From: Akkermansia sp.
GTDB lineage: Bacteria > Verrucomicrobiota > Verrucomicrobiia > Verrucomicrobiales > Akkermansiaceae
Direction of reading: 5' to 3'
Length of the DNA stretch: 5,997 nucleotides
Assembly: GCA_020047775.1 (NCBI GenBank)
Contig: JAIFNK010000201.1
Location: forward strand, 1 to 5,997
Shown: positions 1-3,630 of the stretch, in pieces
Numbering within the stretch: position 1 is the first letter of the stretch
Layout: every line of letters begins with the position of its first letter
Notes under the pieces: generated by a model
The model's input: the letters and a program-made list of their open reading frames with translations, nothing else
Told to the model about the DNA's origin: nothing
Database searches by the model: none
Program-made: the position numbers and the translations under genes

Positions 1-152
1 GAATATTTTCAAAACATGGAGCGTCTAACCTATGACCTGCCGGGCAGCTGTGAGTTCGGCTTCACCGAATCGTCTCCAAATTCTGCCACCTTCAACAGCT
101 CCGGATTTTTTCGCAATCCTCGACGGATCGTGAAATTTGTAGAAGTTCGGTC
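1..152. other. Leader region upstream of selO, no gene recognised
   Basis: I see no supportable gene here. An open frame running from position 16 into selO in another frame has no recognisable protein character, and I treat it as chance. The stretch holds a 5-bp inverted repeat (TTCGG 55-59, CCGAA 65-69, 5-nt loop) and a T6 run at 106-111. The two are too far apart to form an intrinsic terminator. A promoter for selO is expected here, but no pair of -35 and -10 hexamers with sensible spacing stands out. Confidence 0.5.
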
Positions 153-1607
153 ATGCCCGATTTCCTACCGCCTGCTGTTCCAGCGCCCGATGCCGGTTGG
201 AGGCTGGAGAATTCCTATGCCTCGCTGCCCAAGGTCTTTCATTTCGCCATCGCGCCCGTGCCGGTGCGCGCGCCACGATTGCTCGTGTTGAACCGCCCGC
301 TGGCGGAATTGCTCGGCCTGGCGGCAGGTTCGTTGGATGAAACGATCTTCACCGGAAACTCACTGCCACCCGGCGCGTCGCCACTCGCCCAGGCATACGC
401 CGGTCACCAATACGGCGGCTTCACCACCCTCGGCGACGGACGGGCAATCTTGTTAGGCGAGCAAATCACTCCCGGCGGCGCGCGCTTCGACATCCAGCTC
501 AAAGGCTCCGGCCGCACGCCGTATTCCCGCAGCGGCGATGGCCGTGCCGCGCTCGGACCGATGCTGCGCGAATACATCATCAGCGAGGCCATGCACGCGC
601 TCGGCATTCCCACCACCCGCAGCCTCGCGGTGGCGGCGACCGGTGAGGATGTTATGCGTCAGGACGGCCCGCTGCCCGGCGCGGTGTTGACGCGGGTGGC
701 AGCCAGTCACATCCGCGTCGGAACCTTCGAATGGGCGGCCGCGGCGGGCGACCGGTCGGACATGGAGGCGCTCGTCGCCTACACGCTTCAACGCCATTTC
801 CCCGAACTCGCCGCCGCGGAAAATCCCGCACTCGCCCTGCTGGAGGCGGTGAGCGGGCGGCAGGCGTCGTTGATCGCCCGGTGGATGGGCGTCGGCTTCA
901 TCCACGGCGTCATGAATACCGACAACATGGCGCTCTCCGGCGAAACCATCGACTACGGCCCCTGCGCGTTCATGGACGCCTACGATCCGGCCACCGTGTT
1001 CAGCTCCATCGACCGTCGCGGCCGCTACGCCTATGGCAACCAGCCGTCCATCGCCCAGTGGAATCTCGCCCGCCTGGCGGAAGCCCTGCTACCGCTGATC
1101 CATCCGGAGGAACCCCGGGCCATCGAACTGGCCACCGCGGCGCTCGAACAGTTCGCCGCCCGCTATCAGGCCGATTGGCTCGCCAAAATGCGCCACAAGC
1201 TCGGCCTCTTCAACGAGGAGGCCGGCGACAGCGCGCTCGTCCATTCCCTGCTCGAATGGATGCACCGCGCCAAAGCGGATTTCACTAACACCTTCGCCGG
1301 GCTCGTTCAGCCCGCGCCCGACGAAGTCTTCCGCGAGTGGCAGGAAACCTGGCAGGCCCGCCTCGCCCGCCAACCGGAATCCCCCGCGGAATCCGCCAAA
1401 CTCCGCAACGCCCATAATCCCGCCTACATCCCGCGCAACCACCTCGTCGAAACCGCGCTCGCCGCCGGCCAGTCAGGCGACCTGGGTCCGATGGAACGCT
1501 TGCTGGAAATTCTAGCAACACCCTACGACCATGCCCGCGATGTCCCGGAATACCGCGCGCCCGACCCCGCCGGCGGTGCCGGCTATAAGACATATTGCGG
1601 GACCTGA
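153..1607 (+). CDS. selO: Protein adenylyltransferase SelO (YdiU family pseudokinase)
   Basis: This is a complete 484-residue SelO/YdiU protein; the E. coli member is about 478. The family has a kinase-like fold that binds ATP in a flipped orientation and transfers AMP to Ser, Thr or Tyr hydroxyls of target proteins. It is cytoplasmic in bacteria and linked to redox stress. Family landmarks are in order: SPLAQAYAGHQYGG (76-89), LGDGRAILLGEQ (93-104), LKGSGRTPYSRSGDGRA (116-132) with nucleotide-binding Lys117, LREYIISEAMHALGIPTTR (138-156) with the alpha-C Glu140, RVAASHIRVG (181-190) with Arg181 and Arg188, HGVMNTDN (251-258) with catalytic Asp257 and Asn258, and the metal-binding DYG at Asp267. 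It ends in Cys-Gly-Thr, so Cys482 sits at the antepenultimate position as in E. coli YdiU. The only other cysteine is Cys271. The ATG at 153 aligns with the family N-terminus, and AGAAG lies 7 nt upstream as a weak ribosome site. Catalytic residues were assigned by alignment from memory to characterised homologues. Confidence 0.96.
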   Translation: MPDFLPPAVPAPDAGWRLENSYASLPKVFHFAIAPVPVRAPRLLVLNRPLAELLGLAAGSLDETIFTGNSLPPGASPLAQAYAGHQYGGFTTLGDGRAILLGEQITPGGARFDIQLKGSGRTPYSRSGDGRAALGPMLREYIISEAMHALGIPTTRSLAVAATGEDVMRQDGPLPGAVLTRVAASHIRVGTFEWAAAAGDRSDMEALVAYTLQRHFPELAAAENPALALLEAVSGRQASLIARWMGVGFIHGVMNTDNMALSGETIDYGPCAFMDAYDPATVFSSIDRRGRYAYGNQPSIAQWNLARLAEALLPLIHPEEPRAIELATAALEQFAARYQADWLAKMRHKLGLFNEEAGDSALVHSLLEWMHRAKADFTNTFAGLVQPAPDEVFREWQETWQARLARQPESPAESAKLRNAHNPAYIPRNHLVETALAAGQSGDLGPMERLLEILATPYDHARDVPEYRAPDPAGGAGYKTYCGT

Positions 1608-1653
1608 GCCGCGTACCGCCGAACTGACAATTCGCTCTATACTTGATTCTGCC

Positions 1654-2397
1654 ATGTCCGAAATCTCCGGTTCATTAAAGCCTCCCGAAAAGATCCGAGT
1701 CCGGGTGACGAGTGTTCTTGTGGTTGCCCTCTTCCTATGGGTAATCGGTTCCACCGCTTACTTGTTGATCGATTCAGCAGGACTTGATGCCACACCCACG
1801 GTGTATCACCACCCTGATGGCACGTTTTCCCTCAACCGCAGAGACGGTCCGAGTATCACACCGGAAGATGTCTATGTATGTTTGAAGGATTATGCCCAAT
1901 TCGGTCGGGTGCGCCTTGTCAGCAACCAGCTGACCCGGTTGGTGGACTGGGGCCCGATTATTGACAAAGGAGCAGATTCGGGGGCGGCACGTTATCAAAT
2001 TGAAGCTGGCGGAATGTCTTTCGCTTTCATGCTTCCTGGAGCTGGCTATGCCGATGATTCATTCAATCCTTTTGCCACCATCATCAATCTTCGGGACATG
2101 GACAAGCCGCCTCTCGACCTCTCCTCGGGATCGGATGTTGTGATTTTAGCGGACCCCGAGACGACCTGTGAGGAAGTTCTCAATGCGGCTTTCGAATACT
2201 CAGGGAAAGGAAAATCACTGACAATTATCGCAGAGTCGGATGTTTCAGAGACTAATAATTCCGACTCGATGACGATGCTTCTGTATCATCGAAAAAACGA
2301 GGATTCCAAATCTTCCGGAACGTTTGAGCGGAGACGATCGGATTTCTGGAATACGCATGTTCAACCGGTAATCCGCCGTCTCAAGTCCGTGTTTTGA
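1654..2397 (+). CDS. Single-pass membrane protein of unknown function, ExbD/TolR-like layout
   Basis: I do not recognise a family with certainty. The 247-residue product has a short basic N-terminus (1-18), one hydrophobic segment at about 19-39 and a polar remainder, which suggests an inner-membrane anchor with a periplasmic domain. The tail after residue 210 is charged and Arg/Lys-rich. Two stretches recall ExbD/TolR periplasmic domains: a 'DG-F-L...ITPEDVYVCLKDY' segment (55-80) and 'DVVILADPETTCEEVLNAA' (161-179) followed by 'SLTIIAES'. In ExbD these are close together; here about 80 residues separate them. The proton-relaying Asp of the ExbD/TolR membrane helix is absent (the only nearby Asp is at the outer end, residue 40), and no ExbB/TolQ gene is visible. 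An in-frame ATG at 1531 would overlap selO by 77 bp and add a low-complexity N-terminus, so 1654 is preferred: it leads directly into the anchor. No Shine-Dalgarno precedes it. GC by hand count of two sample lines is 42-50 percent, against about 63 percent for a selO line. Confidence 0.72.
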   Translation: MSEISGSLKPPEKIRVRVTSVLVVALFLWVIGSTAYLLIDSAGLDATPTVYHHPDGTFSLNRRDGPSITPEDVYVCLKDYAQFGRVRLVSNQLTRLVDWGPIIDKGADSGAARYQIEAGGMSFAFMLPGAGYADDSFNPFATIINLRDMDKPPLDLSSGSDVVILADPETTCEEVLNAAFEYSGKGKSLTIIAESDVSETNNSDSMTMLLYHRKNEDSKSSGTFERRRSDFWNTHVQPVIRRLKSVF

Positions 2398-2510
2398 TCT
2401 GTCCCGCTTGCAACCGCGACCAATCTCTTCATCCAACCCCCGGAAGTCACCAGAGTCCAACGGGGTTCGGCCACCCGCGAATCTGTCAACCTGAAATCCA
2501 AAATACAACC

Positions 2511-2540
2511 ACGGATGGACACCGATGAACCCGGATCATG
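2511..2540. repeat. Degenerate 10-bp tandem repeat of CGGATG type
   Basis: Three consecutive 10-mers are clearly related: ACGGATGGAC, ACCGATGAAC and CCGGATCATG. The first two differ at 2 positions; the third is more diverged. A related 'TCATGAA' pair continues at 2535-2541 and 2547-2553. The wording 'accacggatggacaccgatg' resembles short intergenic elements I recall as common in Verrucomicrobiota and Planctomycetota genomes, but a dispersed copy number cannot be seen in this window. Confidence 0.5.
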
Positions 2541-2561
2541 AAAGGGTCATGAAGGTTTCCG

Positions 2562-2595
2562 CACTCATCCGTTGAGTGAAAGTTGGCATTTTTTT
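2562..2595 (+). terminator. Possible weak terminator of the membrane-protein gene
   Basis: CACTCA (2562-2567) pairs perfectly with TGAGTG (2573-2578) around a 5-nt loop. A run of seven T follows at 2589-2595. The stem has only 6 bp, with 3 G/C pairs, and the T run begins 10 nt after it, which is too far for a classic Rho-independent terminator. Pairing TTT (2556-2558) with AAA (2579-2581) across a 3-nt bulge would lengthen the stem and shorten the gap to 7 nt. Its place about 165 bp past the stop codon, between convergent genes, fits a terminator role. Confidence 0.3.
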
Positions 2596-2674
2596 GTGTC
2601 ATCTCTCCTTTTTGGAACCCCTTCAACGGGAATCAGTCGTTAGCCTGTATTCGCGAAGGGATCAGGGATCCGTG

Positions 2675-3487
2675 TCACGAACCCGGTTTGGTGGCAGCCA
2701 GCGCCTTGAGCATCTCAGCAGCCATGCGTTCGCCGAGAGTGGTCTGGCCGGCCGTGTCGAAATGCGTGTTGTCCTTCAACGTGGTGAGATCGTCGGTCTG
2801 GACGAGATAGGTGTCGGCATCCTTTGCAGCAACGGCTTCCTGGGCCTTCTGCACGATGGGACAGTGGTCGAACACCCATGGGGTTTTCTTCAGCAGGCTC
2901 GATGAGATGCGTCCCATCACCACTGGCAGGTGCGGCTTGCCGGTTTTCCCGCGGACGTCCGCCAGAAGAATGACGAGATTCTTTTCATAGGCCTCCGCCC
3001 TTATGATCGTATCGGAGTCGCTCTCGCCCTGCATCCACAGCATGCCGGCGATCTCGACGGCGTGGCCGGATTTCTCCAAAGCGGCCAAAGCGTTTTGATA
3101 GTTGGTGATGAAGCGCGGATACATCTTGTTCTTTTCCGGCAACCAACCGTCCGCCAGCGATGTGCCGCCCGCGGAGGTCTTGACCAAGCGGATCTCGTGA
3201 TCGGGAAAGGTAGCGGACAGGCGGTGGGAAAACACCAACTCGGGACCGAACTGCAACTTGCGGGCAATGGCGGTGCTGTCCTCGCCGATTTTTTTCCATT
3301 CCAGCGTCTTGTTGTCCCAGATCCTCACGTTGGCGGGGTTTTGCTTCAGGTTTTCCGGCAGCTCATTCCAGCGCCCGCAGCCATCCATGTTCGACTGCCC
3401 TCCAAGCAGGAAGAGTTTCACCGGTTTTTCCGCGGCAATCGCGGAAGCGCCGAAGAGCGCTGTGAGAAGAAGGAAGATACGGATCAT
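2675..3487 (-). CDS. Exported SGNH esterase, sialate O-acetylesterase (SASA/CE6-like)
   Basis: The 270-residue product looks like a secreted carbohydrate acetylesterase of the SASA domain family (sialate O-acetylesterase, related to CE6 acetylxylan esterases). These remove O-acetyl groups from sugars with an SGNH Ser-His dyad or triad. Residues 1-19 form a signal peptide: MIRIF, a hydrophobic stretch, and a likely cut near AIA-A. Block I is LLGGQSNMDG (27-36) with nucleophile Ser32. The oxyanion-hole Gly lies in SAGGTSL (105-111). The third block is MLWMQGESD (149-157). The C-terminal DNTHFD (239-244) supplies Asp239 and His242. All blocks are intact, so it should be active. Length fits a minimal single-domain enzyme with no carbohydrate-binding module. 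The ATG at 3487 is chosen because it starts the signal peptide. An in-frame ATG at 3556 would add a His-rich stretch of 23 residues ahead of it, which is implausible. No good ribosome site precedes 3487. The gene follows a large surface-protein gene on the same strand. The substrate is unknown; sialic acid, xylan and other acetylated glycans are all possible. Confidence 0.9.
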   Translation of the reverse strand: MIRIFLLLTALFGASAIAAEKPVKLFLLGGQSNMDGCGRWNELPENLKQNPANVRIWDNKTLEWKKIGEDSTAIARKLQFGPELVFSHRLSATFPDHEIRLVKTSAGGTSLADGWLPEKNKMYPRFITNYQNALAALEKSGHAVEIAGMLWMQGESDSDTIIRAEAYEKNLVILLADVRGKTGKPHLPVVMGRISSSLLKKTPWVFDHCPIVQKAQEAVAAKDADTYLVQTDDLTTLKDNTHFDTAGQTTLGERMAAEMLKALAATKPGS

Positions 3488-3531
3488 GGATTGAATGGGG
3501 CTGGATGCTTGATGATGTTGGTGGTGTTCAT
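3484..3531 (-). other. Possible 15-codon leader ORF overlapping the esterase start
   Basis: An ATG at 3531 opens a short frame encoding MNTTNIIKHPAPFNP. Its TGA stop shares bases with the esterase start in an ATGA overlap (3487-3484), the arrangement typical of translational coupling. No Shine-Dalgarno precedes it and so short a frame can arise by chance. Its DNA includes an imperfect 9-bp periodic run of CATCAT/CACCAC triplets followed by AA (about 3509-3535), which also explains the His-rich alternative frame. Treat it as a candidate only. Confidence 0.2.
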
Positions 3532-3630
3532 GATGTTGAGGGTGGGGACAACGCACGAGGGAGGCGAGCCGATTTGTTCATGGAAAACGTATCAGGATTC
3601 GAAGCTCTCGGATTGACTTTTCCTGAGATA
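3488..3630. other. Gap between the surface-protein and esterase genes
   Basis: This 143-bp gap lies between two minus-strand genes. It contains the CAT/CAC triplet-rich tract near the esterase start. It also holds a 6-bp inverted repeat (TCAGGA 3592-3597, TCCTGA 3621-3626) with a 23-nt loop, too loose to call a terminator. No clear promoter hexamer pair is visible on the minus strand. Co-transcription is possible, but the gap is long enough for a separate promoter. Confidence 0.45.

Larger units (their letters stand above)
2398..2674. other. Spacer between convergent genes
   Basis: This 277-bp spacer lies between the ends of the membrane-protein gene and the esterase gene, which point at each other. 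Open frames crossing it have no protein-like character. It contains a CGGATG quasi-tandem repeat, a hairpin with a following T run, an 8-bp palindrome TTCGCGAA (2650-2657) and a 5-bp stem GGATC/GATCC with a 3-nt loop (2659-2671) just past the esterase stop. The last has no T run on either strand side, so it is at best a weak mRNA 3' structure. Confidence 0.6.

Noticed and set aside
731..1288. Plus-strand 185-codon open frame inside selO
   Set aside because: It is an Arg/Gly/Pro-rich shadow with no recognisable motif, overlapping strongly conserved selO motifs.
1624..1643. CTGACA (1624-1629) and TATACT (1638-1643) as a promoter pair for the membrane-protein gene
   Set aside because: The hexamers are separated by 8 bp, far short of the usual 16-18, and no other -35-like hexamer lies at the right distance from TATACT.
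1531..1653. Upstream ATG at 1531 as the start of the membrane protein
   Set aside because: It would overlap selO by 77 bp and encode a Pro/Arg/Ala-rich segment that looks like out-of-frame selO. The ATG at 1654 leads straight into the membrane anchor.
2650..2671. TTCGCGAA palindrome and GGATC/GATCC stem as an operator or attachment site
   Set aside because: Both are short, sit at a gene 3' end with no regulator or integrase nearby, and are not repeated elsewhere in the window.
2930..3616. Plus-strand 228-codon open frame opposite the esterase
   Set aside because: It is antisense to a gene with intact SGNH catalytic blocks and a signal peptide, and has no domain character of its own.
3582..3626. 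GGAAAA/TTTTCC and TCAGGA/TCCTGA inverted repeats as a terminator after the large gene
   Set aside because: The two pairings compete for overlapping bases, have loops of more than 20 nt and lack a T run after a stem on the minus strand.
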